A DNA stretch of 64,000 nt from Escallonia rubra. Taxonomy: Eukaryota > Streptophyta > Magnoliopsida > Escalloniales > Escalloniaceae. The notes beneath the pieces were generated by a model. The model searched no databases and was not told the DNA's origin. It saw only the letters and a list, made by a program, of their open reading frames with translations. The position numbers and the translations under genes are program-made. The DNA lies in the NCBI GenBank assembly GCA_033065855.1, contig JAVXUO010000045.1:62001-126000 (forward strand), in the 5' to 3' direction. Below, one piece after another: positions 23,947-36,022 of the stretch. The number at the start of each line of letters is the position of its first letter. The first letter of the stretch is position 1.

Positions 23947-26646
23947 ATGGGTTACGTTCTGAGAGTAAGGATGGCGTCCTTCTTCGCCGGTGCTTCAACG
24001 GTGTTGATTTCGGGACTGTACTTCCTTCACAAGGATTACAAGGTTGCCCACGATTCCATTTCTCAACAGGTATTTTGCCCCAAAAACTTCTTTCATTGAG
24101 TTTTAACTCCTTTTTTCTCATCAATTCAATTATCTATTTGCTTTCGGCTCGAATTTGCTAATCTTTGAACGCCCATTAATGCGACCTAATTTTTTCTCTT
24201 AAAATTTATCTTCGTGGCATATTAATGTGAGATATCTATGTTCAATGTTGTTTCTCCGTGCACCTTTATTGAATGTAGAGCTGCAGGTTGAGAATCACTT
24301 ATTGGAACGTCAAAAGAACTGGTCGTTAAGTTAGTGCCCTACCCCGGAATATTTAGTCTAAGCGAGAAGTTATGAATTTTCTCATCATTTATTAGACTCC
24401 CTTTTCACAGTTGAGGCTTAAATTGCTTGCTTTACAAAACCCCTTTTAGTCCGCGTTTGTTCTGAATGGTGCGTAAGGTTCAGAGTACTCAGGGAATTGT
24501 TGAGGGGCCAATTCCGTTGGTCTGGCTAGCTGAGCTAATTTCAGAATGTTCTATACAATTGATGAATTGCTTGTTGTACTCTGGTTTGGATGTATGCATC
24601 CTATGAGTAGAGGTGGGCTGCATTTTTCTTCCAAGGAAGTATATAATTGGTGAGGGTGGAAAGCCTCCAAAAGTGACTACTAGTAGAGAGTAAAGGTAGA
24701 ATGAAGTTCAAGGGAGCAGGGGCAGACAACGATGGTACCCTTCGACATTCAGATAGCCTGTGTTACTTGGGCCCTCTATGTTCAGCCTAGAGTACCTGTA
24801 TTGACAGGAGTCATGACGCGACATAGTTGTGGGTTGTGCCAGAGACGGTATCTACTCTCTTGGGCACTTTGTTGTCGAGGACTGTAACGACGAAGAAGAA
24901 TAAGGATAAAGCTCATATTTTTTAAAAGATATGTAAGGTTTGACGGGATTACCCACTTAATCTATCCTGTGTTTTCTAATCGACCTTGACACAACAATTT
25001 TTCTTTGATCATCTTATGGAGGAGTTTGGTTATCCCCCAAAGTTGAGTTGGCTCATCCACTTCTCTAGAATATTTTGCCTTATTATCTACTCTTTTATGG
25101 CGTTGTTTGCGATAATGGCAATCATATTAGGCGTAAGGTTTATGTTTAATAGAAACATTTGGAAAATAGCAATCATCTCAAGAATAAGGTTTAAATTCTT
25201 CAACGTTGTTATGTATAAAGGCATCGAGTGGAAAAGTGGATGAGCCAATTCAGACTGCCAAACTCCCCCTAATTATGTTTTCTCTTTTAAATAAGGTTCA
25301 GTTTAACATATGGGGATGCGGAACTTATCCAAAAAAAAAAAACATATGGAGATGCAAACCTCCCAGAACAGACACGGAATTGAATATAGAAAGACATGTT
25401 CACACCCAGTTTCGACATTTGGACATTTCTATTTGCGGAGTCCATGTAATTTTCGGGATAGTAGCGTCTCTTTGTTGCCATTGAGATACGCCTCCCAGCA
25501 AGGTGCTTCGGAGTCATTGTAAGAGAGATGCGAGGCCCTAGCGTTAGATCAGAGTTGTATAGCTTGTTTCGTGTGACACTAATATTCCCATCCCTTTCTA
25601 GCCTAATGTGTTATGTGCAATTACTAGTTAGTGTTATGCTATTACTTGTTTCTCGTTGGGGGTAGGGACATCTGCAACTAAAAAAAAAATGGATATTCTC
25701 ATAGGTATATTTTGGTTACTGGTTTCTCTGTGCCTTATGGGGGTTGTCCATATGGCCCCTGGGGTATGCCTTCTGTCATTGTACATGTAGTTTGTTTATA
25801 TTAAGCTAAATTAATAAAAGCAATCACATATGTACTACTTTTTTGTTATATTGATGAGTATACCTATTTCTCATAGTTTAGGTTAGTGACCCAACACAAG
25901 GGTTTTAATCTCACAAGTTTGGCTTGCCTGAAAAATTTAGAAATGTGGAGCAATTTCTCAGCATCCCTCTTCCAAGTTAAAATTCTGGACAATAGAAATA
26001 GTGTTTTCCGAACTCTGGAATGTGGAATCAGATGATTTTACGCCAGTAATTACCCTACCACACGTCTTCTGGGTTAAGTTAATCTCTTGTTACGGTGATT
26101 ACAACATTCTAACTCTACATCAGACACTTGTTGAGTGGCCTAACAGTTGCCAAGGTGCCTATTATATGTTGCTCAGGCTCACTTGGTCATTTTCTGCTAT
26201 TGTATGAAATTGTTTAACCAGTTTCTACTGGGTACCGATTTAACTTGTTTGACAAGTGCACATTGATGATTAGCAAGTATGCCATTCGAAGAAACCTATA
26301 TGATTGGGTGCCAACGCTTGAATATTTGTTTCCTTAGATGCTGGCATTTTTTTTTTCTGGAACCGGTGAAACTTCTATCCTCTTATTGTGCTCCGTCAAA
26401 CCCATTCATAAATTTGAAACGACTCGAAAAGATCGGTCAGATGATCAAAATTGTTCAAATAGTACCATGATTCTTCTTTTTTTTGCTTGTACAAACTACT
26501 GTCTTTACACTCTTAGCTGATTACTATGTTTTCCACCTCTCTTTCTCAAGATGAAGGGACTCCAAGAATCTTTGGGTGGCCGCATTTCTGCTCTGGAAAA
26601 ATCGAGGGTAGTTGAAGCGTCAGAACACGTGGAAGCAGCAGAATAG
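23947..26646 (+). CDS. Small single-pass membrane protein, function unknown
   Basis: Two exons (23947-24069 and 26551-26646) separated by a 2.48-kb GT-AG intron encode 72 residues. Residues 1-8 are short and basic (MGYVLRVR). Residues 9-27 are a hydrophobic helix (MASFFAGASTVLISGLYFL). The remainder is a charged helix with LQESL, GRISALEK and an E/A-rich end, possibly a short coiled coil. The size and layout resemble small plant-conserved organelle membrane proteins, but I cannot assign a family. Evidence that it is real: a clean in-frame splice, a start codon in good context, and a second exon that reads in the same frame to a stop. The intron has no recognised features and its short open frames look non-coding. 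Confidence 0.7.
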
Positions 26647-27530
26647 ATCCCTGTGGGCGTGCTACTAACTTCACCGTGTTTTTTTTTTTCATTCCAGTGG
26701 GTTATTGGAATTTTTACCTTTCCTACCCAATAAATATACTAACTGCTTTTTTTTCAGGATATGTTTATGAAACAATCTTTGTTGTACAAGGTAAAATGTT
26801 GTTTAACACAATAGTTCAGAAATAAGTGATGCGATCTGCAAGCTTGCTTTTCCTTGTCAAAGTTGATTCGACAACGAGAAGTGGAATGATTATATTTCGG
26901 GTTACATAGTGAATCTTCTCTCTTATTCGAAGACATGTATGACTGATTTTTCTCTAGACTTGAGAGATGGCTTGAAGAAGCATTCCTCATTGCATACAAG
27001 ATGTTTAGCGCAATTTTAATCAGATGGACACTCTTCTGTCCCAGGCATCTAAAGTTACGACTCTCAAGTCCACGGGTCACCGCTAAGCAATGCGTCCTTC
27101 GAAAGAACTTTACTCTGAGTTCCCACGAGGTGTCAGTTGTTGCACCTGATTTCTACCGAAAAGAAGTTATGAACTACATAGTCCGGTGCCAAAAACTTCA
27201 AAGATTTTGTGTATAAGGATTTTGTAAGAGAAGTTTTGACAAAAGTAGTAAAAAAAAACTGTGAATTTTACGAAACGGGTTAGAGTTTAATATTTATAAT
27301 TTTTAGTGACAAAGTTTCGTCAAAATTGTCGCCAAAGGATCCTTGTGGTCTTATGTCCTTGGCACTTGCCTTGTAAACCAAATTTCCGTTATTGTCGACT
27401 CTCCTTGTTCAACCGAACTTCCCATTGACTGACTTTACCAAGTCTCCTCCTGTCGGTAGCCTTATTTCTCCTGTTAAACTCCGAATCCTTCCCCAACTCC
27501 CCACAGTCACCCTCCACCAGAGCCCAAATC
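26647..27530. other. Intergenic region
   Basis: This holds the 3' end of the small gene and the promoter of the next one. Motifs of the GTGACA/TTTCGTCAAAATTGTCGCC type near 27306-27335 resemble the inverted-repeat element in the LINE at 16412. No gene is seen. Confidence 0.5.
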
Positions 27531-28862
27531 ATGGCCGCCGCTGCCGCAATCCGCCGCTCCCTCCTCCTTTTAAGCACCCTCCTCCTCCTCCTCACCACCA
27601 CCCTCGCCGAAATCCGCACCACCACCCTCCGCTCCGACTCCCGCTCCACTATCCCCTTCGACGAGTTCGGCTTCACCCACACCGGTCAGCTCGACCTCAA
27701 CGTCACCAAGTTCCACATCTCCACCCCGGCCGGGGTCCCGAAACCCGATCTCTCCCTATCCGGGTTCTTCCTCTGCACCCGGGACTCCTGGCTCCACGTT
27801 ATCGAACAGCTCCGGAACAACGAAATCCAGTGCTCCCTCAACTCCAAGTTCGTCAAGCCCATCTTCACTCTCGACCATTCAAACCCCCCGGTCGACCAAT
27901 TCTCCACTTCTTTCCAAGTCAACGATGCCAATCAGTTCACCCTCCTGTTCGCCAATTGCGTCCCCAATCTACGCGTATCAATGGATTTACGATCAGCTAT
28001 GTACAATGTTGACCCCCAAAACGGACGGCGCGTGTACTTATCTGCCGGTAAAACAAGCCTCCCCTGGATTTACTTCTTGTTTTTCTTGGTATATTTGTCA
28101 ATGGCTGGCATATGGATTTATATATTACGTAGTAAAAGGTTGTCGGTTTATCGGATACATTTCTTTATGCTTGCGGTCGTGCTCTTGAAAGCGTTTAATC
28201 TGTTGTGTGAGACGGAAGATAAGTCGTATATTAAGAGGACGGGCAGTGCGCATGGGTGGGATGTGTTGTTTTACATATTTAGTTTCTTGAAGGGGATTAC
28301 GCTGTTCACATTGATCGTTTTGATTGGGACGGGGTGGTCGTTCTTGAAGCCGTACTTGCAAGGGAAGGAGAAGAAGGTTCTGATGATTGTGATACCGTTG
28401 CAAGTTGTAGCAAATGTCGCGCAGGTCGTGATTGACGAGACGGGTCCGTTTGGGCACGATTCATATACTTGGAAGAAGGTGTTTTTGCTTGTTGACATCG
28501 TGTGTTGCTGTGCGGTGCTGTTCCCGATTGTGTGGTCAATCAAGAATCTGCGTGAGGCGGCTCGGACAGACGGGAAGGCCGCGGTCAATTTGATGAAGTT
28601 GACGTTGTTCAGACAGTATTACGTTGTTGTCATATGTTACATTTACTTCACTCGGGTTGTGGTCTATGCTTTGGAGACGATTACTTCGTATCGTTATGAG
28701 TGGACGAGTGTGGTGGCTGGTGAATTGGCTACACTTGCTTTTTATGTTTTCACCGGGTACAATTTCAGGCCTAAGACTCACAACCCGTACTTCGCAATCG
28801 ATGATGAAGAGGAGGAAGCTGCTGCTGAGGCACTCAAGCTAGAAGATGAATTTGAATTGTGA
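27531..28862 (+). CDS. GPR107/LUSTR-family seven-transmembrane protein
   Basis: A single exon encodes 443 residues. Residues 1-26 are a signal peptide, and about 27-175 form the lumenal N-terminal domain with cysteines at 82, 101 and 143. Seven hydrophobic helices follow at about 178-199, 208-226, 243-268, 282-301, 317-337, 361-382 and 392-410. Family hallmarks include GTGWSFLKPYL, KKVLMIVIPLQV and YNFRPKTHNPY. The cytosolic tail is acidic (DDEEEEAAAEAL). The family covers animal GPR107/GPR108/TMEM87-like proteins and plant 'lung seven transmembrane receptor' proteins, including Arabidopsis candidate GPCRs of the CAND6/7 type. Family members mainly sit in Golgi and endosomal membranes; G-protein coupling in plants is unproven. 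The first 400 bp are very C-rich and the rest G/T-rich. Confidence 0.92.
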   Translation: MAAAAAIRRSLLLLSTLLLLLTTTLAEIRTTTLRSDSRSTIPFDEFGFTHTGQLDLNVTKFHISTPAGVPKPDLSLSGFFLCTRDSWLHVIEQLRNNEIQCSLNSKFVKPIFTLDHSNPPVDQFSTSFQVNDANQFTLLFANCVPNLRVSMDLRSAMYNVDPQNGRRVYLSAGKTSLPWIYFLFFLVYLSMAGIWIYILRSKRLSVYRIHFFMLAVVLLKAFNLLCETEDKSYIKRTGSAHGWDVLFYIFSFLKGITLFTLIVLIGTGWSFLKPYLQGKEKKVLMIVIPLQVVANVAQVVIDETGPFGHDSYTWKKVFLLVDIVCCCAVLFPIVWSIKNLREAARTDGKAAVNLMKLTLFRQYYVVVICYIYFTRVVVYALETITSYRYEWTSVVAGELATLAFYVFTGYNFRPKTHNPYFAIDDEEEEAAAEALKLEDEFEL

Positions 28863-30268
28863 TCTTTCCAGTTTGAGCTCAAAGATGCAAATAGCAAGTC
28901 AAAGGTAGGATTTTCAGACAGAACCCTTTTTCATCCTATATACCTTTTGCACTTTGTTTACAATGTTACCGGTTTACTTGAACGCCTTCTCAAATTCTAC
29001 ATATCCTTGTAAAAGTAGTTAATTGTGGTTTATCAAGTATGGAATAAGTAATATTCGTGCAACTTCCTTCCTTGCTTATGACTCCTTATTTCTTTCATGT
29101 TCTAAACACCCGCATTCATTTATAATTCGAGCTTAGAAACAAATGGGATAAAACCCTTCAAAATGCCCCTACTACTTTGTTAAAAGCCAAATGTACAAGG
29201 GCCAAAAACAACTACCCTGTTGTTGATTGGGAGTAGCAAGCATTGGAAGTCAATGGATGAAATCCTTTATACATTGCCAACTTTGTTTTGTAGGTAGATT
29301 GCAAGCTGTGCTTGTGACTTTTCAGCATGATCTCTCTCACAAGCGTATATTTCTGTGTTTATGCGCGCGCGCGTGTGTTGGCTTTTGCTGCTCTTTGGGG
29401 TTGTTGATTGTTTGGAATGTTGAGTCAATATTGTCAGGGAATCTGACCTGCTAAATGAACATCCCAAGTCCATTATCGCCGTGCATGCCTTTCCTTTCAT
29501 GCTTGGACTCCTGCAACACCACCGTCTTGATAACGTCTTAATGATTTGATTCTTTGTACATTCTTCTGGCATGCAATTCCGATCACTTGATCTTGACATT
29601 TTGTCTTTCTTTTCTGGTCATGTCTTTGCTCAATGACAATAAGTAGGACCTATTTGGTTTACTTTTCCTCATCACCTTCAGTGGGGTGGGGACTGAGGGC
29701 GGTACAAGAAAGCCCAGATTTACAAATAAAATGCCTTATTTGAAGTGTCAAGAATTGCGAGTGGCGAACATGACAATCGTGTTTGTTCAACTCTAGGTTT
29801 GCTATAAGAGTTCCAGATTTTACGGCTGAAGATAAGGGTCTTGCACCTTGAAAAAGATCCAGCCTCTGGACATAATTGCATACTTCAGATTAAGAAGGGT
29901 AGCCCATTGGCACTCCCACTATGCATAATGGCAGTACAGTCAATTCCTGCATCAGGTACAATCCTCTGTAGCTGCACTGGTGCCATTAGCCAAAAGGGAG
30001 TGCCAATAGCAACTCTAATTAGTTTCACTTTGTTAGTCCGCACGATTTTTTTTTTTTTAACCGTCATTCTCTGGTTCTCATATGCCAGATTCGGCCATCA
30101 CGAGTCGTCAACAGCTAGAAACTTGCAACTTATTTAAGACAATTAGTCAAATCAATGTGTAATACAAAAGGTAAACTTTTTGTTGCAATAAGCGCAAATG
30201 CCTGTGTAACTGTTGTAGCTTGTACAATCATAGTTCATTAAGGAGATAATGATTTAGTTCAACTTTTC
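28863..30268. other. 3' UTR and intergenic DNA
   Basis: The first few hundred bases are likely 3' UTR of the seven-helix protein gene. Apart from the hairpin at 29906-30006, I see no structure or gene. Confidence 0.5.
29906..30006. repeat. 101-bp imperfect hairpin
   Basis: ATTGGCACTCCC at 29906 pairs with GGGAGTGCCAAT ending at 30006. Pairing continues inward through TAATGGCA / TGCCATTA, leaving a partly paired loop. It could be a tiny palindromic MITE or a folded transcript; no known microRNA sequence is recognised in the arms. Confidence 0.6.
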
Positions 30269-31082
30269 GGCTGTATTTGGGGCTCCGGGTAAGAGTTCCG
30301 GATAGGATAAAAATAATCCGCCATTTGGCCATGCAAACAAGGGGCTGATAAGTTATCGGATGCATTGGTTTTATCCCACTGCAGTGAGATAATTTCATAC
30401 CCGGGGTGGGGGTAGTAAATAAGACGGGCCAAGAGCACCCACGGCAGGCCCGCCAGCGGTGGCACAACACCCACCAATGGCACAACACCACCTCCACAGA
30501 ACCCATCGCGGCCGCCCGACTTGCTCCACTGATGGACTGGTGGTGTCTGTTAGTGGGTGTAGTCGGGTGGGGATTGCTGGTGGGGTGTTTGGTGGTGGTT
30601 GAGGTGGGTTCAGTTAGTGGTTGTAGTGATGGTGGTGGGCGTGCTGATGTGGCAGTGTGTTCCCGCCGGTGGTGGGTGCAATCTGTTGATGGTGAGTTCA
30701 ATAGGTGATGGCAGTGGTGGTGGTGGTGGTGGGCGTGCTGCTGAGTGGTGGTGTGTTGTTGCGAGTGGTGGGTGCGATCTGTTGATGGTAAGCACGATAG
30801 GTGGTTGCAGTGGTGGTGGTGAGCGTGCTGATGTGGTGGTGTATTGCGTATTGCTGCCAGTGGTGGTTGCAATGCTGGTTGCTGATGGTGGTGGTTGCAT
30901 TGTTGGTTAATGACAAAATAGAAGGTGGGCAAGATAATCTTTACGGCCTCTAATCTGGGTTTGGTCCAAATGCTGGACAGGATAGACGCCTCCAGCTTTA
31001 TCTGACAAGATATGTTATTCTGACTTATCCGTTCATTATCTTGTCCTATTCGAGTAAATAATCTTGCGCTCCAAATACAACC
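30269..31082. mobile_element. Non-autonomous DNA transposon with GGT-rich core
   Basis: The left end GGCTGTATTTGGGG matches the reverse complement of the right end, GGTTGTATTTGGAG, with similar TAAGA/AAGAT sequence after it. Such GGNTGTATTTGG ends are common in plant PIF/Harbinger-type MITEs. No clean target duplication is visible (TTC left, TTA right). The centre (about 30480-30910) is a degenerate GGT/GTGGTG microsatellite that gives long spurious open frames on both strands. Confidence 0.55.
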
Positions 31083-33502
31083 TTAGTGTACAAATAATAC
31101 AAAGATATTGGCCATTATTTGAGGAGTTGGACAATGCATCTGATCTGTCTCATTAGGGCTAATCACCTTTTTGTCACTTCTTCTGACCGAATGTTTTACT
31201 TGCTACCGAATGTTTTACTTGCATTAACTTGCACTTTAGCTTGGTGTCTCAAGAGATGCTATCCTCTTAAACTGTTTTCTTTTACATTGTCATCTCCTTG
31301 GAGAACCTCTGTTTTATGAGTCCCTACCTTGCACTTATTGAATGTGCGAATATAATCAATTGGCTGCTGATTTAAGTTAAAATTATGTACAATTTTGACG
31401 TCTAAATGAAGATAACAAGAGAATATATCAGAATAAGTCAGGGAGTTATTTGTAAATGGTCGTCTTGATCGACGAAGAATCTTGTATTCTAAGTTTGTAT
31501 GTACTTCCTTCATTTGTAAGCTTTACAGGTTCTCATGCAGGGGTACTCTAGTTACCAATATCAGCTGCATTGAATTTGCTTTTACTCGAGTTTTGAACGT
31601 GTTGCTGGGGTTGATTATCCGGATACTTGGTATATCACTGAAAGATGAAGGAGGTGGTTTGCATCAAAGGCAATTGCCTAGGCTACAAAAGTCTGTTGCT
31701 CAATGTGACTGCAAATCTGTGACACCAATCTAGTTGGGTGGTAGCTTTTGATCAAATACGTGCCACCTTTCGTATCGGTTTGGAGAATGCATATATGTGC
31801 CTTGGAGTTCTATATAACCTTCTAGCACCCCTCCCTTCTCCTCCTCTTTCTCCCAATCCCAAATCAGAAAAACAAAATGGAAATCACCAGGAGTTTGCAC
31901 TGGGGGAAGACGTTTGGAGAGCCCAGGATGCCTGTGAAACTGTCTGAGTTTGTATAGGGGACTTGCGATGTCTAAGTCTACAACCATGATTGAGGGGGAC
32001 TGACTCCAACACAGGCATCACTCATGGTGAGGATAGTGAATCCAAAACAGGGAAAGTTGTATATTTGCCGAGCGAACGTGACTTTAGCATCACATCAATT
32101 GGTCCTCAAAACATAGCACTCCCCTTTCATAGGATGCCGACGGACCTACTGAGATTAAGTCCAGCGCTTTCATCATTCGTGCATACCGAAAGATCTTCTA
32201 TCTAAAGTGGAGGGGCTAGAAGTTCTTTAAGGAAAATCGACATTCGTAGTGCATTTCTAGCGGCTTGGAACGCATCGAACATTCTTGATTTATTATTTAT
32301 TGAGCAAAAGGTGCTTCCATTGGATCAAAATTTACTGGTAAATGATCAATGGTCTTTCATCTTAACGGGTCCAATAAAACTACCCATGAATTTGCGAAAA
32401 CACTAATAGTTTCTAAAATCACTGCGCGTGATCATTCCAAAACAAATTCTGATTAATTCTATACAATATTTGCTTATTGAGTGGTAATTTTTTTTCAAAG
32501 GATGTACGATGCACCGTAGCCTAACCCAATTCTGTGTGCTTTTAAACTTTTTTTAAGAGAGAAAACATAGAAGAAATAGACTTTTTTATTTTGTTTTAAT
32601 CATTATAGCAGCTTAATGCTTTGGTGTTTCCTTGGAGGTGGTAGCTTAGAAATCACAGAACACTGCTATGGCCCATGCTGCTGTTATTCCCTTGTTGCTT
32701 GGCCGGTGACATGAACCTTATCTCCTCCTCCTCCTCCATCTTTCTCTTTACTTTCCAGGTAACCCCCCACCCTCTCTCTGAAAACGAATAATGTTGATAT
32801 TTTTTATTTTTATTTTCATGGAGCAATGGAAAGACGATTAAACAAGAATGTGATAATTAGGAGTATGATGGTGGATAAAATGATCTTTGGGCTATTTTAA
32901 GGTGGAGCTATGTATTACCTTAGATTGGTTGATTAAGTACATATTTTCCTTGTATTTGTGGTTCTGTTCACGTTTGGTTTTGCTAAAGTGGCTATGATTA
33001 GATCTTAATTAGTGTCGCATGCACATTATCCATTGGTTAAAACTTGAAAAAAATCCATGAAAGAAGTGATTTTTGAGTTTTGTTTTTAGCATTTGAGCAC
33101 CATAAGCGAACACCAGAAATCATATGCAGGGGATAATTAAGAGACTTTTGACATGAAAGTGAAGCTCAAATAATAAAAAAAATCAGTGTTTTTATATTGT
33201 TAAGTTACTATCTGCTTTAAAAGTTCATGCTAAATCATCACAGAATGCAAATTGTACTATTATATCGGAGAATCAAACACACAAGCTGGACTCATGCAAC
33301 AATCACGTTAATTTATAATATACTCTAAAAATTTAAACCGTTAGAAAAAGCTCAGCATAAGGACGCTTAACATTTAAATCAATTCGGTTCGATTTCTTTC
33401 ACTTTACTTTAGTGTATGTAATATAAAGTAAATCATTTTTTATATGATCGGGATGGCTTGATTTCTCTTCTTAAAAAAACATATAAGTCAATTTTTTTCT
33501 CT

Positions 33503-33505
<3 letters not shown>
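31083..33505. other. Intergenic, no gene recognised
   Basis: No conserved coding region is seen. A short ATG frame followed by a GT (32711-32760) with a CTCCTCCTC run is not supported by any partner exon. Short open frames near 31738-32205 show no family features. Confidence 0.5.

Positions 33506-33544
<39 letters not shown>
33506..33544. repeat. (TA)n microsatellite
   Basis: An uninterrupted run of about 19 TA dinucleotides. Confidence 0.95.
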
Positions 33545-33547
<3 letters not shown>

Positions 33548-35289
33548 ACACGATCCCATGAGACTTGGGAAAGATAGAGGAAGGAAGGGGTATACGGACA
33601 TTTTTGGGGTGCATGTGATGGATTGGATGGATGTGGACAACCCATCTTCTACAGCTGTCTGTCTCTCTCCTCTTCCTTTCGGACTTGTGTCCAATCCAAC
33701 TCAACCACTACTCTCCCCCATCACCTATATTGTAATTCATGTCAAATAAAGAATTTTGCACTCTATTATTTAATGAAAAAAATTTAACATATATAGTCTG
33801 GTCGTGCCTGGGGATGGATCGTCTTGATGAAATTGAAGCAGACCACCAGAGTGCTAGAGCAAAAGTTTTAAGTGACCCTCTTCACATTAGCTCACAAAAG
33901 AAAAAATTGCAATTTTGCCATGGGGAGCGCAACTCAATCTCTCAGCAACCATCGCATCGTACGAGAAATTCTACATGTCGTGTAGCATGAGAGAGGAGTG
34001 ATCAAGGTCATGCACATTCTCGAAATTGAGTCGGGTCAATTCTTCAAGTATCTCAAGATTTATTCATAGAAACAGTCGTACGAGTTTTTTCCAGCCATCT
34101 TTATTTAAAGCCTTCGAGAAGAGAGATAGATAGAATCCCATTTGAACATACTTGATACCCCCTTTTTTTTGTTTGTATTAGTACTTTATAGGAAATAAAT
34201 ATTGCTATTCTTTTATAGTCATTTACAAGATTTATTTTTTGAAAAACTCTCCGCTCAGGACAGTTTTACGAATTTTTTCTTCTCAATCGACGCATAATCG
34301 AACCGAAACACTCCTAAAATTCCGAATGTACGATAAAAAAAAAACATTATTACAGTCGGAGGAACTCAAAATTTGAAACACATAGGTAGTTAAATGCAGG
34401 TCAAGAACTCGGCCGTTTTTTCAACAAATGAAAAGTGAAGGAGGATACGAGGAGCCCATTTTGGGCGACATGTCTTATCCCCGTCTTCTCAATGCAAACC
34501 AACTCCGATCCATATTTCTCATAATTATGGGACACAAAATTTTACCCATTCATGTGGTCCCCATCTCTTCTATGTCTTGTCACATCACCTTTAATTCCCC
34601 GATAGCTTTCCATACACTGCTCGGCTACTCTCCAACCTAGCGCTTGTGCCCCACGACCCAATTATGATGCCGATTAAGCCTATTTGAATTTCCTTTGTAT
34701 AGTTAAATTTGTTTATGAAATAGCTACAAAAAAAGCTGACTTTATAAGCAAATATAAAAACTTAAATGATTAAAATGAAGCTTAAGTTGGGCGATAATAA
34801 TGTTTCCTCTTTAACTTGCTTGAAGAGAAAATTTTAATGCACTGCATGCGACCTAATTTTGATACCATAGTGGCAGATTTGGACAATGGAATGAACATCC
34901 AAAACTGTAGCATACCGGTGTGGACCTTTTCAATGAAAAGAACTCTGTAATGTTTCATTTTGACAAGGAAGAGGGAGTGCCTTGATTCTATACTTTGTAC
35001 CACAATGCTTGTCCACTTTTTTTTTTTTGGTTTAAACAGGAGAATTTTCATTAAAGAAGCATGATATTTTCCTTGTTTTTGTATCTTGCTCCTCTTTCTT
35101 ATTCCTGGGAGTATGCTCCCATAAATATGTAAATTATGTGTGTCTTTTAAACTTCTCGTTTGCTTCTTGATTTGTAAATATTGTCACGCTTATCTTTTCC
35201 TTTGATAGTAGTCTTACTACTTGTGAGTATAATTTGCAATAAATGGTGGGTATGAAAGACTGAATTTGCAGTCAAAACATCATTTTAAA
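33545..35289. other. Intergenic, no gene recognised
   Basis: A/T-rich DNA with no conserved reading frame, RNA gene or clear repeat. Confidence 0.5.
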
Positions 35290-36022
35290 AAAAACAATAT
35301 TTCTTATGTTCGTTTTTAATTGATGATCGCGTTTGACTTGCACACACATCTATGAAATGAATTATAATATTTTATAAGTTTTTCATTATATCCAAAGAGA
35401 GAGAAAGAGTGAGGGAAGGAAGAAAGTGGGCAAGTAGAAAGAAAAATGAGTTGATGGAAGATTAAGAGGGTGTTTGAGATTGATTCTAAATTGGTCAAAC
35501 TTGATTAAATCCAGATTAAATCAGTTTTAAAGTGTTTGGCAAAAAAAAGTAAACTGATTAAATCTGCTCAAAACTGATTAAATTCACAATCCTCATTTTA
35601 TTGGATTAAGATTTAATCAGTTTTGGAGAATCAGGTTTGACCAAGCAATTTATCAAAATATCCTTACATATGAACAACATTAAATGCTCAATTTCAATTT
35701 GAATACACTATATGGTAAGTTTGCTACACTAAACCTACTTTAATCCCTTTTTATCCAAACACTTTCAACAACTTTTAATCTATTATGCTAAAAATGGATT
35801 AAAGCTGATTTTAGAAACTGATTCTGATTTAATCAAAATCTACTTCTAATAATCAATCACAAACGACTTCAAAATGTGGAGAGAGAAGTAGAATAAAAAA
35901 TGTTATAAGAAAGGTAAACATGGAAAAACACATATAAAATCTTTCTTAATTTAGAAAGTGATTATTTTTTTGAAACAACTCAAAAACAAAAAAAAATCAA
36001 ATATTTAGGGACGGAGGAAGTA
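35290..36022. mobile_element. Stowaway-like MITE interrupted by another MITE
   Basis: The right end TTAGGGACGGAGGAAG followed by TA (36021-36022) is a Stowaway (Tc1/mariner) terminus. The flanking sequence matches the reverse complement of the Stowaway at 46554-46912 on both sides of an insert: ATGAGTTGATGGAAGATTAA before 35466, and AATGTGGAGAG after 35871. The left terminus is eroded, so that boundary is approximate. Confidence 0.55.
35466..35870. mobile_element. MITE, family A, copy 1 (nested in Stowaway)
   Basis: A 405-bp element with terminal inverted repeats: left GAGGGTGTTTGAGATTGATT, right (reverse complement) GAAGTCGTTTGTGATTGATT. The interior is rich in GATTAAAT motifs and matches 48884-49453. 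The target duplication is unclear (TAA left, AAA right). Confidence 0.7.

Noticed and set aside
30228-30932. A 234-codon minus-strand frame rich in His, Pro and Thr
   Set aside because: It is the translation of a GGT/GTGGTG microsatellite within a transposon.
32690-32770. Short exon reading MNLISSSSSIFLFTFQ before a GT
   Set aside because: No following exon or family match was found; it could be chance in CT-rich DNA.
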